Notes: generated by a model not told the origin, from the letters alone. A stretch of DNA of 64,000 bases from Sphingomonas sp. PP-CC-1A-547 (GCF_003610375.1 NZ_RAPZ01000010.1:222161-286160), one strand, 5' to 3'; counted from the stretch's first letter, positions 1 to 8,860 are shown. Numbers and translations: made by a program.

Positions 1-269
1 GCGCGCCCGACGTCGCGCTGATCCCGATCGGCGCCTACGCCCCGCGCTGGTTCATGGCCGGGCAGCATGTCGATCCCGCCGAGGCGGTGCGGATCTTCGG
101 CGAGGTCGACGCGAAACAGGCGCTCGGCATCCATTGGGGCACGTTCCAGCTGACCGACGAAGCACGCGACGCGCCGCAAATCGCGCTGGGCGAGGCGCTG
201 GACGCAGCGACGATACCCCGCGAAAAGTTTGTCGCGGCACCACCCGGCGGCGTCTTCGATTTCGGCTGA
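1..269 (+). CDS. MBL-fold metallo-hydrolase, C-terminal end (partial)
   Basis: The reading frame is open from the window edge and ends at a TGA. The last 88 or so residues read like the C-terminus of a beta-lactamase-fold hydrolase of the NAPE-phospholipase-D/UlaG-like group: a GAYAPRWFM stretch, a DPAEAVRIF helix and the late metal-site segment with the His in ALGIHWGTFQL. The metal-binding HxHxDH core lies outside the window. The family hydrolyses phosphodiester or lactone-like substrates; the substrate here cannot be told. The assignment comes from the C-terminal pattern alone. Confidence 0.75.
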   Translation, partial: APDVALIPIGAYAPRWFMAGQHVDPAEAVRIFGEVDAKQALGIHWGTFQLTDEARDAPQIALGEALDAATIPREKFVAAPPGGVFDFG

Positions 270-347
270 TCGACGGGAGCCGAACCCAGGAACCGAGAAA
301 TCTGCCGCTAATGTGAGCCCATCGAACGGTCCAAACGTTATCCACCG

Positions 348-1928
348 ATGACAGTACGAAATTTACGGGTGCGGCTCGCCACGGGTTGCATGCCGGTCTT
401 GGCTCTGGCGCTCGGTGGATTTGCTCCCGCGCCGAAGCCCATCGTCCCAACAAAGGCCATCGCGGAAGGCCAGCCCCGCACCGCATCGAAGTCGGCACCA
501 AAGGCAGTTGGCAAGGCCACTCCGACCAAGGCGACTTGGACTGCGGCAAACATCGCGGCCTTCGATCAAATCCTTGCCAACCGTGCGCGCCACGGCCTCG
601 ATCGGGTCGAGTTCCTTCCCGCACCCGCCGACGGCGCTCCGCCCGTCGACTATGCCGCGCGAACCAAGGCCGCACTCGACTATGCCGGCGCGCTCGCACA
701 GGGCCGCGTCGACCCCGCCTCACTGCATCAGGTCTACACGCTGCCCCGCCCCAAGGTCGATCTCGCCACCGGGCTGTCGCGCGCGCTGGCCAAGGGCGAT
801 CTCGTCGCCTGGTTCGACGGTCTCCCACCGCAGGATGCCGAGTATAAACAACTCTCCGACGCGTATCTCGCGTTCAGCGCCAAGGCGTCGACCGCAACGC
901 CGGTACAGGGGATCCCCTCCGGCGTCATCCGCGTCGGCAACCGCGACGCGCGCGTCGCCACGATCGTCGAGCAGCTCGCGGAGAGCGGATATCTTCCCTC
1001 GTCGACCGACCCGCTCGCCGTAGCGCCCGTACCGAAGCCCATTTCGCCGACGGCGACCACGCCGACGACCGCTGCACCAATGATCTACACGCAGGCAATA
1101 GCCGAGGCGCTGAAAGGGCTGCAGACCGACTACGGCATCGCCGCAGACGGCGTGGTCGGACCGGAGACGTTGAAGGTACTGAACCTTGGTGCGGGCGATC
1201 GTGCGCGCGCGCTCGCGGTCGGGCTCGAACGGCGGCGGTGGCTGGCACGAACGCCGCCGCCCACGCGGATCGACGTCAACACCGCCGCCGCACAGCTTCG
1301 CTACTACCGCGACGGCACGATGATCGATCAGCGCAAGGTGATCGTCGGCGAACCCGGCCGCGAGACCCCGGCGCTGTCGTCGCCGATCTATCGGCTGGTT
1401 GCCAATCCCACCTGGACCGTGCCCAAATCGATCCAGAACGGCGAGATGGCCAATGTCGGCGAGGAGTATCTGACTGCGCACAACATGGTCGTCCGCGATG
1501 GCTGGATCGTCCAGCAGCCGGGGCCGAGCAATGCGCTAGGCATGGTCAAGTTCGACATGGCGAACGATCAGGCGATCTATCTTCACGACACCTCCGCGCC
1601 GGGCTTGTTCGATCGCAGCCAGCGTCATCTTAGCCATGGTTGCGTCCGCGTCGAGGATGCGTTGGGGTTCGCGCGTATCCTTGCGGAGGACGAAGGCGTC
1701 GGCGAGGCGTGGCAGACGGCGCAGGATTCGGGCGAGACGAGCTTCGTGCCCCTGCCCCGCCGCATCCCGGTCCGGCTGCTGTACCACAACGTCTATGTCG
1801 ACGACGTCGGCAAGGTCGCGTTTCGGACCGATCCTTACGGCTGGAACGATCCGATCGCGGAGCAACTCGGCTTCGCCAAGGCAGCCGCCAAACGGGCCGA
1901 GGCGCAGGCGATCGATATCGGGCCTTAA
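348..1928 (+). CDS. L,D-transpeptidase with peptidoglycan-binding domain (YcbB/LdtD type)
   Basis: This 526-residue protein probably cross-links peptidoglycan in the periplasm by forming 3-3 bonds. It begins with a basic N-terminus and a hydrophobic export segment (about residues 1-28). A PG_binding_1-like segment lies near 245-276 (LQTDYGIAADGVVGPETL). A YkuD catalytic domain follows from about 304 to 480, with the signature SHGCVRVED and catalytic Cys432. Size and domain order match the large YcbB class rather than the short Ldt enzymes. The 3' end overlaps the convergent ClC gene by four bases. No lipobox is visible, so it is probably periplasmic or anchored by the uncleaved leader. Confidence 0.92.
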   Translation: MTVRNLRVRLATGCMPVLALALGGFAPAPKPIVPTKAIAEGQPRTASKSAPKAVGKATPTKATWTAANIAAFDQILANRARHGLDRVEFLPAPADGAPPVDYAARTKAALDYAGALAQGRVDPASLHQVYTLPRPKVDLATGLSRALAKGDLVAWFDGLPPQDAEYKQLSDAYLAFSAKASTATPVQGIPSGVIRVGNRDARVATIVEQLAESGYLPSSTDPLAVAPVPKPISPTATTPTTAAPMIYTQAIAEALKGLQTDYGIAADGVVGPETLKVLNLGAGDRARALAVGLERRRWLARTPPPTRIDVNTAAAQLRYYRDGTMIDQRKVIVGEPGRETPALSSPIYRLVANPTWTVPKSIQNGEMANVGEEYLTAHNMVVRDGWIVQQPGPSNALGMVKFDMANDQAIYLHDTSAPGLFDRSQRHLSHGCVRVEDALGFARILAEDEGVGEAWQTAQDSGETSFVPLPRRIPVRLLYHNVYVDDVGKVAFRTDPYGWNDPIAEQLGFAKAAAKRAEAQAIDIGP

Positions 1929-3259
1929 GGGGCTTTCGACGTTGCGGGCATCGCGAACGTCTTCGACAACCCGTGGTACAGCTTCTCGCGGCAAACCCAT
2001 TGGCTGGCCGCATCGGCGATGAACGCGGTCGCGAACATCGGCAGCATCAGTCCGCGGCTGGCGGTCGTCTCCGACAGGATGATGACCGCGGTCAGCGGTG
2101 CGCGGACGACACCCGCAAAATACGCGACCATCCCCAGGATCACGATCGCGCTCGCGGGTTCGCTGGGAAACACTTCGCGGAGCAAATTGCCGACGCCGGC
2201 CCCGACCGCAAGCGACGGCGCGAAGATCCCGCCGGGCAACCCCGCGATCGCGGTCGCGGCGGTCGCCACGAACTTGGCGGGTCCGAACCACAAGGGTGCA
2301 TCGACACCGACGATCATCGCGCGCGCCGCAGAATAGCCCGTTCCCCAGGTCAGGCCGGTGAACACGCCCAGCACCGCGACGACGGCGCCGCACGCTCCGG
2401 CGAACTTGACCGGGTTGGCGCGAGTCCAGGTCGTCATGCGGTTGCGGCTCTGCGCCATCGCCAGCAGCGTGCGGGAAAACAGACCGCCCGCCATCCCGCC
2501 GGCGATCCCGGCGACCGGTGCGACCAGCAGCGCCGACAGCAACGGCATATGCGCGCCGATCGCGCCGAAATAGATGTAGTCGCCCTGCACCGATTGCGCG
2601 ACCATCCCGGCGATGACGATCGCGGCGAGGACCAGCAGCGTCACGCGCTGCTCATACGCCGACGCCAGTTCCTCGATCGCGAACAACAGCCCGGCGAGCG
2701 GCGTGTTGAACGCGGCGGCGACACCCGCCGCGCCGCCGGCGATCAGCACGCCGCCCCGCAACGGTACGCGGACCAGCCGGTGCGTCGCGCCCATCACCGC
2801 CGCGGCAAGCTGGACGGTCGGCCCCTCGCGCCCGACCGACGCACCGCCCAGCACTGCGCCGATCGTCAGCACGGCCTTGGCGGCGACGGTGCGCGGCGAG
2901 ATCAGCGTCCGCGTCGCCTCGTTCGGATCGGCCTGTGCCGCGATCACCTGCGGAATACCCGATCCTCGCGCGAACGGCGCGTACCGCCGGGTCAGCCAGA
3001 CCAGCGCCATGAACGTCAGCGGCGTCGTCAACAGCGGCAACCAGTGCCAGCTCTGCGCGTACCCGGCGAACACCCCAGCCGCCCAGTCCGCCGCTTCTGC
3101 GAACAGCGTCGCGACCACCCCGATCAGGATCGCGCCCGTCAGGATCGCCGCACGAGTGCGGAACTGCACGGACCGTGGTCCCCGTGCACGCAGCAACGCA
3201 CGGTACCGCGACGGCGTCCAGCGTTTCGCCGGCATAAGATGATCCAAGAGCCCAGGCAT
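1925..3259 (-). CDS. ClC-family chloride channel/exchanger
   Basis: A 444-residue integral membrane protein of the ClC family. All three selectivity-filter signatures are present: GSGIPQ (99-104), GREGPT (143-148) and GGIFAPS further on. The gating glutamate is Glu145. The EE pair at 196-197 corresponds to the internal proton glutamate of the E. coli exchanger, so a Cl-/H+ antiporter is more likely than a passive channel. There is no C-terminal CBS pair, as expected for a short bacterial member. The gene is convergent with the L,D-transpeptidase and overlaps its stop. Its role in acid or anion homeostasis is inferred from family only. Confidence 0.93.
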   Translation of the reverse strand: MPGLLDHLMPAKRWTPSRYRALLRARGPRSVQFRTRAAILTGAILIGVVATLFAEAADWAAGVFAGYAQSWHWLPLLTTPLTFMALVWLTRRYAPFARGSGIPQVIAAQADPNEATRTLISPRTVAAKAVLTIGAVLGGASVGREGPTVQLAAAVMGATHRLVRVPLRGGVLIAGGAAGVAAAFNTPLAGLLFAIEELASAYEQRVTLLVLAAIVIAGMVAQSVQGDYIYFGAIGAHMPLLSALLVAPVAGIAGGMAGGLFSRTLLAMAQSRNRMTTWTRANPVKFAGACGAVVAVLGVFTGLTWGTGYSAARAMIVGVDAPLWFGPAKFVATAATAIAGLPGGIFAPSLAVGAGVGNLLREVFPSEPASAIVILGMVAYFAGVVRAPLTAVIILSETTASRGLMLPMFATAFIADAASQWVCREKLYHGLSKTFAMPATSKAP

Positions 3260-3341
3260 GATGTCGATCTAGATCATGCCGGCCGCCACGTCACCCGCCT
3301 GCGACCCCGCGGTGCGCAGGCCCTGGCGGCCCGGTAAGCGA

Positions 3342-3379
3342 TTGACATCGTCCCGATATCTAACAACGATAGCGCTATC
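3342..3379 (+). promoter_or_regulatory. Xylanase promoter with LacI-type operator palindrome
   Basis: A TTGACA -35 hexamer (3342-3347) is followed 17 bases later by a weak AACGAT -10. The perfect 12-bp palindrome GATAGCGCTATC (3368-3379) directly overlaps and follows it. A CG-centred palindrome with a GCGC core is typical of LacI-family repressor operators, including those of xylan and sugar regulons in gammaproteobacteria and alphaproteobacteria. It lies 24 bases before the GTG start of the GH10 gene. Repression relieved by a sugar ligand is an inference; no LacI gene lies in this window. Confidence 0.6.
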
Positions 3380-3403
3380 ACAAAAATATAACGAGGATGC
3401 TTC

Positions 3404-4567
3404 GTGGACATTACACGACGGGACGGACTGGGCATGCTGGCGGGGCTCGCGGCTGCCGGTGCTGCGGCGAATGCTCAGGCGCGATCGATCCTACGCCCGA
3501 CGGGCGCCGACGAGAGCCTGCAATCGCTGGCAGCAGCCAAGGGCATGCGCCTCGGCTCCTGTTTCGCGTGGAGCGAACCCGGCGCGGACCGCGGCTCGTT
3601 CGCCAACCCGGCCTATGCGAGACTGCTGAAGCGCGACTGCGGGCTGCTGGTGCCCGAAAACGAGATGAAGTGGCAGGCGCTCCGCCCCAGCGCCACGACC
3701 TTCGACTTCGCGCGGTTCGACGCGATGATGGCGTGGGCCGATGCCAACGCGCTGCCCGTCCGCGGCCACAACCTCCTGTGGCACCAGCCGAAATGGATGC
3801 CGAAATGGGAGGAAAGCCACGATTTCGGCGCGACGCCCGCGCGTGCGGCGGAACAGTTGCTCGTCCGGCACATCACCACGGTATGCCAGCGCTACGGTAC
3901 GCGCATCCGCAGCTACGACGTCGTCAACGAGGCGGTCACGCCCGCCGACGGCACGCTGTACACGACCGCCCTGTCCCGCGCCCTCGGCAGCCCCGAGGCG
4001 ACGCTCGACCTTGCCTTCCACACGGCGCGCACCGCAGCCCCGCACGCGCAACTCGTCTATAACGACTATATGAGCTGGGAGCCGGGCAACGCACAGCACC
4101 GCGCCGGCGTCCTCAAACTACTGGAGGGGTTCAAGGCGCGCGGCGTTCCGGTCGATGCGCTCGGCGTCCAGTCGCACCTCGTCACGCAAGGCACCGACAC
4201 CCGCGCCACGATCGCCGCGCTAGAAGGCGATTGGCGCCGCTTCATCGATGCCGTCACCGCGATGGGCTATGCCATCGTCATCACCGAACTCGACGTCCGC
4301 GACAACAATCTCCCCGCCGACGTCGCCGCACGCGACCAAGGCGTGGCCGACTTCACGCGCGGCTATCTGGACCTGATGTTCGCCTACCCGGCGCTAAAGG
4401 ACGTGTTGTTGTGGGGCATGACCGACCGCTACAGCTGGATCGAGGGTTTCGAGCCGCGCAAGGACAAGGCTCGCCGCCGCCCCTGCCCGTACGACGCCGC
4501 ATTCGCCGCCAAGCCGATGCACGCCGCAATCGCCGCTGCCTTCACCGCAGCAGCACCGCGCGGCTAG
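3404..4567 (+). CDS. Endo-1,4-beta-xylanase, GH10
   Basis: A 387-residue GH10 family enzyme that cleaves internal beta-1,4 bonds of xylan. The GTG start is supported by an AACGAGGA ribosome site eight bases upstream. The N-terminus TRRDGLGML followed by an Ala-rich stretch looks like a Tat-type or Sec export signal (about residues 1-27). The acid/base Glu176 sits in DVVNEAV and the nucleophile Glu295 in VITELDVR. WHQPKW (126-131) is the usual GH10 substrate-site motif. There is no carbohydrate-binding module. The gene stands alone: no other xylan-degrading gene adjoins it. A LacI-like operator lies just upstream. Confidence 0.95.
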   Translation: MDITRRDGLGMLAGLAAAGAAANAQARSILRPTGADESLQSLAAAKGMRLGSCFAWSEPGADRGSFANPAYARLLKRDCGLLVPENEMKWQALRPSATTFDFARFDAMMAWADANALPVRGHNLLWHQPKWMPKWEESHDFGATPARAAEQLLVRHITTVCQRYGTRIRSYDVVNEAVTPADGTLYTTALSRALGSPEATLDLAFHTARTAAPHAQLVYNDYMSWEPGNAQHRAGVLKLLEGFKARGVPVDALGVQSHLVTQGTDTRATIAALEGDWRRFIDAVTAMGYAIVITELDVRDNNLPADVAARDQGVADFTRGYLDLMFAYPALKDVLLWGMTDRYSWIEGFEPRKDKARRRPCPYDAAFAAKPMHAAIAAAFTAAAPRG

Positions 4568-4594
4568 CAATTCCCTCGACAATCAAGACTGCCT

Positions 4595-5398
4595 CTAACG
4601 CGCCGCAGCCGCCATTTCGGCGTTGCGGCGTTCGGAGGCGGCAAGCGTTGCTGTGAGTAGCGCGACCAAGGCGTCGTCACGGTCGAGGACGTTCAGGCCC
4701 TCGCGGGTCGATCCGCCGGGGCTGGCGACGCGGTCGGCGAGTATGCCGGGCGATACGTCCGCTTCGGCCGCCATAATCGCGGAACCCTCCAACGTGGCGA
4801 TCGCGAGACGCGCCGCCTGGTCTACCGGCAACCCGAGCGCCGCACCCGCCCTGGCGAGCGCATCGGCGAATCGGAACACGAACCCGGGGCCGGATCCGGC
4901 AAGCGCGGTCACCGCATCGAAATGCGCTTCGTCGGCGATCCATTCGTAATGACCGAGCGGCGCTGCGAACGCTTCCGCCGCCGCGATCGCCTCTTCCGAC
5001 GCCCCAGCGGTGTAGAGCGACGTCACGCCCTTGCCGATCGCCACCGGAAGGTTGGGCATCGCGCGGACGATCGTGTCAGCCGCGAACCGCTGGGAGAGTG
5101 CCGCGTGGTCGACACCGGCGAGGATCGACAGGAGCAGCTGCGGCTTGCCTCGCATGGGCGCCAGCAAAGCCTGCGCCGCATCGATCTGCTGCGGCTTCAG
5201 CGCGAGCATCACGGTTGCGGGGGCCTCTTCGTCGGGAAGCGCCGTCAGCGAACGGACGCCTTGAGGCGCGCCCTGCCCGCTCCGCGTAATCACCGTAACG
5301 TTCGCCGGATCGAGCCCCGCGGCGATCCACCGCCGCAGCATCGCGCCGCCCATGTTGCCGCAACCGACCAGCCACAGCGGACCTGCCGGAAAGCTCAT
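4595..5398 (-). CDS. proC: Pyrroline-5-carboxylate reductase
   Basis: A 267-residue enzyme that reduces pyrroline-5-carboxylate to proline with NAD(P)H in the cytoplasm. The Rossmann motif VGCGNMGGAM lies at residues 11-20. The C-terminal part carries the family signature around ALAGSGPGFVF and the SPGGSTREGL segment. The start MSFPAGPLW was chosen because it overlaps the stop of the upstream YbjN gene by four bases (ATGA), and the longer frame upstream looks non-coding. The pair ybjN-proC is therefore translationally coupled. Confidence 0.95.
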   Translation of the reverse strand: MSFPAGPLWLVGCGNMGGAMLRRWIAAGLDPANVTVITRSGQGAPQGVRSLTALPDEEAPATVMLALKPQQIDAAQALLAPMRGKPQLLLSILAGVDHAALSQRFAADTIVRAMPNLPVAIGKGVTSLYTAGASEEAIAAAEAFAAPLGHYEWIADEAHFDAVTALAGSGPGFVFRFADALARAGAALGLPVDQAARLAIATLEGSAIMAAEADVSPGILADRVASPGGSTREGLNVLDRDDALVALLTATLAASERRNAEMAAAAR

Positions 5399-5901
5399 GC
5401 CTCGCCGTGCGTTTCGATCAGTGCGGCGGCGATCGCTTCCTTGGGGCTCTTCCCGCCCCACAGCACGAACTGGAACACCGGATAGAAGCGCTCGCACTCC
5501 TCGATCGCCGATTCGACCAGCAGTTCCGCCGCGTCGAGCGACATCGTGCCGTCGTCCCCGCCATCGACCATCGCCGCGTGCCGGAACAGCAGGATGCCGC
5601 TCGACGACCAGAGTTCGAAGTGGCCAATCCAGAGCTGTTCGTTGACCAGCCCGATCGTCTCGTACACCGCCTGGCGCCGCTCGTCGGGTACCTTGATGTC
5701 CGGAAAAGCGAGGAATTGCAGGACGCTATCGTCTTCGCGCCACAGCGCGCGCAGCTCGTAGGTCGCCCAGCTGCCCTTGACGGTCGCGACGATCTCGTCG
5801 TCGTGACGCTCATGCTCCCAGCCATGCGCAGCGTAATAGCTCTCGAGCATGTCAATCGGGGCGGCGTCTTCATGGTCGTGGTCGGCGTGTTCAAGCATCA
5901 T
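5395..5901 (-). CDS. YbjN domain-containing protein
   Basis: A 168-residue acidic cytoplasmic protein of the YbjN family (alpha/beta fold related to type III secretion chaperones). It starts MMLEHADHDHED and contains a conserved YELRALWREDDSVLQFL core. The ORF could be read further upstream, but AGGA followed by two consecutive ATG codons supports the start chosen here; either ATG is possible. The family is linked to motility and stress phenotypes in enterobacteria, but no biochemical activity is established. It precedes proC with a four-base overlap, a pairing often kept in sphingomonads. Confidence 0.85.
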   Translation of the reverse strand: MMLEHADHDHEDAAPIDMLESYYAAHGWEHERHDDEIVATVKGSWATYELRALWREDDSVLQFLAFPDIKVPDERRQAVYETIGLVNEQLWIGHFELWSSSGILLFRHAAMVDGGDDGTMSLDAAELLVESAIEECERFYPVFQFVLWGGKSPKEAIAAALIETHGEA

Positions 5902-5998
5902 AGGGTCCTGGCGGTCCTTATCGCACGACAAAGGGTGCCGAGGCAAAAACGCCCCGACAACCCCATCGGCCCCAATTCTGCGGAAAACTGTGGAAAAG

Positions 5999-6286
5999 TC
6001 AGTCGACCGACGCCCCGAGCGGTGCATTTACCGTCGACTGCGCCGCGAACTTGGCTTCGAGCACATCGAGACGCGCCTTCAACGCGTCGTTCTCGTCGCG
6101 TGCGGCCGATGCCATCGCCTTGACGGCGTCGAACTCTTCGCGGCTGACGAAGTCGAGCCCGCCAAGCCATTCGCGCGCACGTTCCCGCGCACCGGAACCG
6201 GCTTCGCGACCCACGCCCGCAAGCGTACCGGCAGCACCGTTCAAGACCTTGACGATATCGTCGAACACGCGGTTTTTGGACTGCAT
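5999..6286 (-). CDS. ubiK: Ubiquinone biosynthesis accessory factor UbiK (BMFP family)
   Basis: A 95-residue protein of the YqiC/BMFP family (PF04380-like). It begins with an amphipathic helix and ends in a predicted coiled coil (about residues 50-83, rich in heptads of Ala, Leu and Val). The central FVSREEFDAVKAMA segment is the family hallmark. In E. coli UbiK assists late aerobic ubiquinone synthesis together with UbiJ and binds lipid; that role is carried over by homology. It lies about 100 bases upstream of the ybjN-proC pair on the same strand. Confidence 0.88.
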   Translation of the reverse strand: MQSKNRVFDDIVKVLNGAAGTLAGVGREAGSGARERAREWLGGLDFVSREEFDAVKAMASAARDENDALKARLDVLEAKFAAQSTVNAPLGASVD

Positions 6287-6311
6287 TGCTTCAAAATCCC
6301 AAAGACTGTCG

Positions 6312-6333
6312 CAGTGACTGTTACAGTGACTGC
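6312..6333. repeat. Short direct repeat between tspO and ubiK
   Basis: CAGTGACTG occurs twice, separated by TTA. Together with the preceding GACTGT this forms a small repetitive tract in the 50-base gap. It may be a minor replication slippage product; no function is suggested. Confidence 0.6.
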
Positions 6334-6337
6334 TGCA

Positions 6338-6856
6338 TCACAGCATTTGGGACGTATGCGGCGCGGGTGCAAGGGTTTCGGCACCGGGGTTCAACTGCCC
6401 GATGCTGAACGCGAGCACGCCGGCAAAGCTGATCCACACCATGTACGGCACCATCAGCCACGCCGCGGCGGGGCGGATGCGCGCGAATACAAAGGTCGCG
6501 GCGATCGACAACGCCAGCATCGCGACGATCACGAGTACCGACAGTCCGATCTTGTGCGCGCCGAAGAACATCGGCGTCCAGGCGAGGTTGAGCAGGAATT
6601 GGCCGACAAACAGAGCTACGGCGAGCCCGCGCAACCGAGCTCCACGAGCATTGAGGATCATCGCGAGCGCTAGCCCGATCAGGATGTAGAGCGTGGTCCA
6701 CACGACGGGAAATACCCAGCCCGGCGGGTTCAGCGCGGGCTTGGCGAGCGCCATGTACCAGGCATTCTCGCTGCCGACGCTGACGGATCGGCCGGACAGG
6801 AAGCCCAGCAGCAGGATCAGGGGCACGGTCACGACCGCCCAGCGGAGGAACGACAT
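6338..6856 (-). CDS. tspO: TspO/MBR family tryptophan-rich sensory protein
   Basis: A 172-residue membrane protein with five predicted helices. The TspO signature is clear: WYMALAKPALNPPGW near the N-terminus, WTTLYILIG, then NLAWTPMFF. TspO proteins bind porphyrins and are linked to tetrapyrrole and stress signalling. The start at MSFLRW is preceded by GAGG, with AAGG a little further upstream; a TTG two codons earlier is an alternative. Its stop lies about 50 bases upstream of ubiK on the same strand, so the two may be co-transcribed. Confidence 0.93.
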   Translation of the reverse strand: MSFLRWAVVTVPLILLLGFLSGRSVSVGSENAWYMALAKPALNPPGWVFPVVWTTLYILIGLALAMILNARGARLRGLAVALFVGQFLLNLAWTPMFFGAHKIGLSVLVIVAMLALSIAATFVFARIRPAAAWLMVPYMVWISFAGVLAFSIGQLNPGAETLAPAPHTSQML

Positions 6857-7006
6857 CCTCAACTGGCCCTTCGAAGCGATACCGCCCACACAAATCCTTC
6901 CGCCTCTACGCGCGCTCGTCCTGGCGCGCATTTTGCGATCGGTAAACCGAGTTTGGTGGTTAATCGTTCCGCTAGTGGTTCATTCCGGTACGCCACCTCC
7001 CCACGC

Positions 7007-7087
7007 CGTCATCCTGACGAAAGTCAGTATCCAGGATACCGAGCGCACCCAGTGTGGCTCTGGGTCCTGACGTTTGTCAGGATGACA
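7007..7087. repeat. REP-like inverted repeat (family E)
   Basis: The arms CGTCATCCTGACGAAAGTCA and its near-complement TGACGTTTGTCAGGATGAC bracket about 40 bases. This is the common alphaproteobacterial REP pattern (GTCATCC...GGATGAC). It lies in the 220-base gap downstream of tlyA and upstream of tspO, where no gene is seen. The element could form a long hairpin at the mRNA 3' end. A single arm of a related type recurs at 48558. Confidence 0.75.
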
Positions 7088-7877
7088 GAGGCGTTTCGGG
7101 ATCGTTTGGCGCGTCCGAGGCAGGCTGTTCCACCGTTAGACTCTCGCCATGCAAAGCCGCAATCAGGAACTCGACATTGCCCTCGGGCCCCGTGATCGGG
7201 CTCTCGACCACACCGACCACACTCCACCCCTGCCCCGTCAACCACGCCGCGACCTCGTCGCAGACGCGCTGGTGGATCGCGGTATCGCGGACGACACCGC
7301 CCTTCCCCACTTCGCCGCGCCCCGCCTCGAACTGCGGCTTCACCAGCGCCATCAGCCGCGCGTCCGGTTTGGCAAACGATATCGGCCGCTCCAGCACCTT
7401 CGCCAAGCCGATGAAGCTCGCATCGCAGACGATCAGGTCGATCGGCTCCGGGATATGCGCAGGCGTGAGGATCCGCGCGCTCGTCTGCTCGTGAACGACG
7501 ACGCGGTCGTCCTGCCGCAGCGACCAGGCAAGCTGGTTCGTGCCGCTGTCGACCGCGTAGACCTTAGCCGCGCCATTCTTCAGCATGACGTCGGTGAAGC
7601 CGCCGGTCGACGAGCCGACGTCGATCGCCACCGCGCCGGTCACGTCCCAACCGAAATGCGCGAGGCCGTGCGCCAGCTTGATCCCGCCGCGCGAAACCCA
7701 GGGATGATCGCGACCGCGCACGTCGAGTTGCACGTCGTCCGCGAGCGTCTGCCCCGGCTTGTCGACCTTCTTCGTCCCCGCGAACACGAGGCCCGCCATG
7801 ATCAGCGCCTGCGCGCGCGTCCGCGACTCGACAAGCCCCCTGTCGACCAGCATTTGGTCTGCACGTACCTTCACCAT
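7077..7877 (-). CDS. tlyA: TlyA family rRNA (cytidine-2'-O)-methyltransferase
   Basis: A 266-residue protein with an N-terminal S4 RNA-binding domain (about residues 4-65, RADQMLVDRGLVESRTRAQ) and an FtsJ-like methyltransferase domain. The SAM motif is AIDVGSSTGGFTDV, followed by an acidic strand AVDSGTNQLAW. TlyA homologues 2'-O-methylate 16S and 23S rRNA and affect capreomycin susceptibility; the haemolysin name is historical. The start MVKVRADQ was chosen because the S4 domain begins there; the ribosome site (GCGGGCGG) is weak. It often sits next to dxs in alphaproteobacteria, and dxs is indeed 1.2 kb away. Confidence 0.92.
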   Translation of the reverse strand: MVKVRADQMLVDRGLVESRTRAQALIMAGLVFAGTKKVDKPGQTLADDVQLDVRGRDHPWVSRGGIKLAHGLAHFGWDVTGAVAIDVGSSTGGFTDVMLKNGAAKVYAVDSGTNQLAWSLRQDDRVVVHEQTSARILTPAHIPEPIDLIVCDASFIGLAKVLERPISFAKPDARLMALVKPQFEAGRGEVGKGGVVRDTAIHQRVCDEVAAWLTGQGWSVVGVVESPITGPEGNVEFLIAALHGESLTVEQPASDAPNDPETPLSS

Positions 7878-8062
7878 CCGCCCGCTATCGCCGGCCGATC
7901 CGATTGCCGCAAGCTGCCTTCCTTTCGCCGCAATGCCATTGCCTACCGAACGGGTAGGATTATCCTGTGCGCATGGGATCGTGACCAAATGGCGTGCCCT
8001 AGAGCGTCTTTCGGCCACGCTCCCGACCTCGCAGAACGAGGTTTTGGAGAAGGAGAAGCGCT

Positions 8063-8734
8063 GTGGGTTCTTTCGCACCGTATGATTCCGTCCAGCCGAC
8101 GATCCTGACCGTGCCCGGCCTTGGTGGATCGGGTCCTTCGCATTGGCAGACATTATGGGAAGAGGCGCGGCCAGACACGGTCCGCGTCGAACTCGGCATG
8201 TGGAACACGCCGCACCGCAACGCCTGGGTGACGCGACTCGACGAGGCGATCCGGCAGGCACAGGCGCCGGTAATCCTCGCCGCGCACAGCCTCGGCTGTC
8301 TCGCGGTAGCGTGGTGGGCCGAACTGAGCCCCCAGCCTTATGGGTGGCCGGTAGCGGGCGCGTTGCTGGTGGCACCGGCGGACGTCGATCGCGGCGGCGC
8401 ACAGGCCGAACTGAAGGGCTTCTCGCCGACTCCGCGCACGCCCTTGCCGTTCCCGTCGATCGTGGTGGCGAGCAGCGACGACCCCTGGGTCACGCCCGAG
8501 CGCGCGCACAGCATGGCGGCGGACTGGGGCAGCCACTTCGTCGATGCCGGGCCGCAAGGGCATCTGAATGCCGCGAGCGGAATCGGCTGGTGGCGCGAAG
8601 GGCAGGATCTGCTCGAGCGCGTCATCGCGGCAAGTGGTGATGGTCGAGGGCAAGCTCTACCGCCAAGCAAAGCGCGGTCGATCCTCGCGGTGAGCGCTAC
8701 AGACGCCGCGCAAACGCACTACTTAGGCGGCTAA
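8063..8734 (+). CDS. RBBP9/YdeN-type alpha/beta serine hydrolase
   Basis: A 223-residue hydrolase. It starts with GTG eight bases after AGAAGGAG. The N-terminal TILTVPGLGGSGPSHWQ and the nucleophile elbow AAHSLGCLA (Ser76) match the serine hydrolase group of DUF1234/RBBP9. A late Asp (SSDDPWV) and His (GPQGHLN) complete the triad. The last 30 or so residues after the ERVIAAS helix look like a read-through tail of low conservation. Substrate unknown; carboxylesterase activity is inferred from the family. It stands alone, divergent from tlyA. Confidence 0.88.
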   Translation: MGSFAPYDSVQPTILTVPGLGGSGPSHWQTLWEEARPDTVRVELGMWNTPHRNAWVTRLDEAIRQAQAPVILAAHSLGCLAVAWWAELSPQPYGWPVAGALLVAPADVDRGGAQAELKGFSPTPRTPLPFPSIVVASSDDPWVTPERAHSMAADWGSHFVDAGPQGHLNAASGIGWWREGQDLLERVIAASGDGRGQALPPSKARSILAVSATDAAQTHYLGG

Positions 8735-8756
8735 CCTCACCTACCTGAGAAGGACA

Positions 8757-8860
8757 CCACCCCGGCGGAGGCCGGGGCCCAATTGGTGAGGTCACAGTAA
8801 CGAAGCACCGCGCTCCGTTACCAACGTCTCCCAATTGGGCCCCGGCCTTCGCCGGGGTGG
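8757..8860. repeat. 104-bp inverted repeat, family A copy 1
   Basis: The arms begin CCACCCCGGCGGAGGCCGGG and end with the complement CCGGCCTTCGCCGGGGTGG; each has an inner CCAATTGG-type junction. Length is 104 bases, as in the other copies. It fills most of the gap between the hydrolase and the convergent 55-residue gene. Confidence 0.9.

Noticed and set aside
336..347. A DnaA box just before the L,D-transpeptidase start
   Set aside because: One near-match (TTATCCACC) occurs alone; an origin would need several boxes and dnaA/dnaN or similar neighbours.
1640..3337. A 565-codon plus-strand open frame opposite the ClC gene
   Set aside because: It mirrors the high-GC third-position pattern of the ClC gene; the translation is Arg/Gly-rich with no domain, while the other strand has all ClC motifs.
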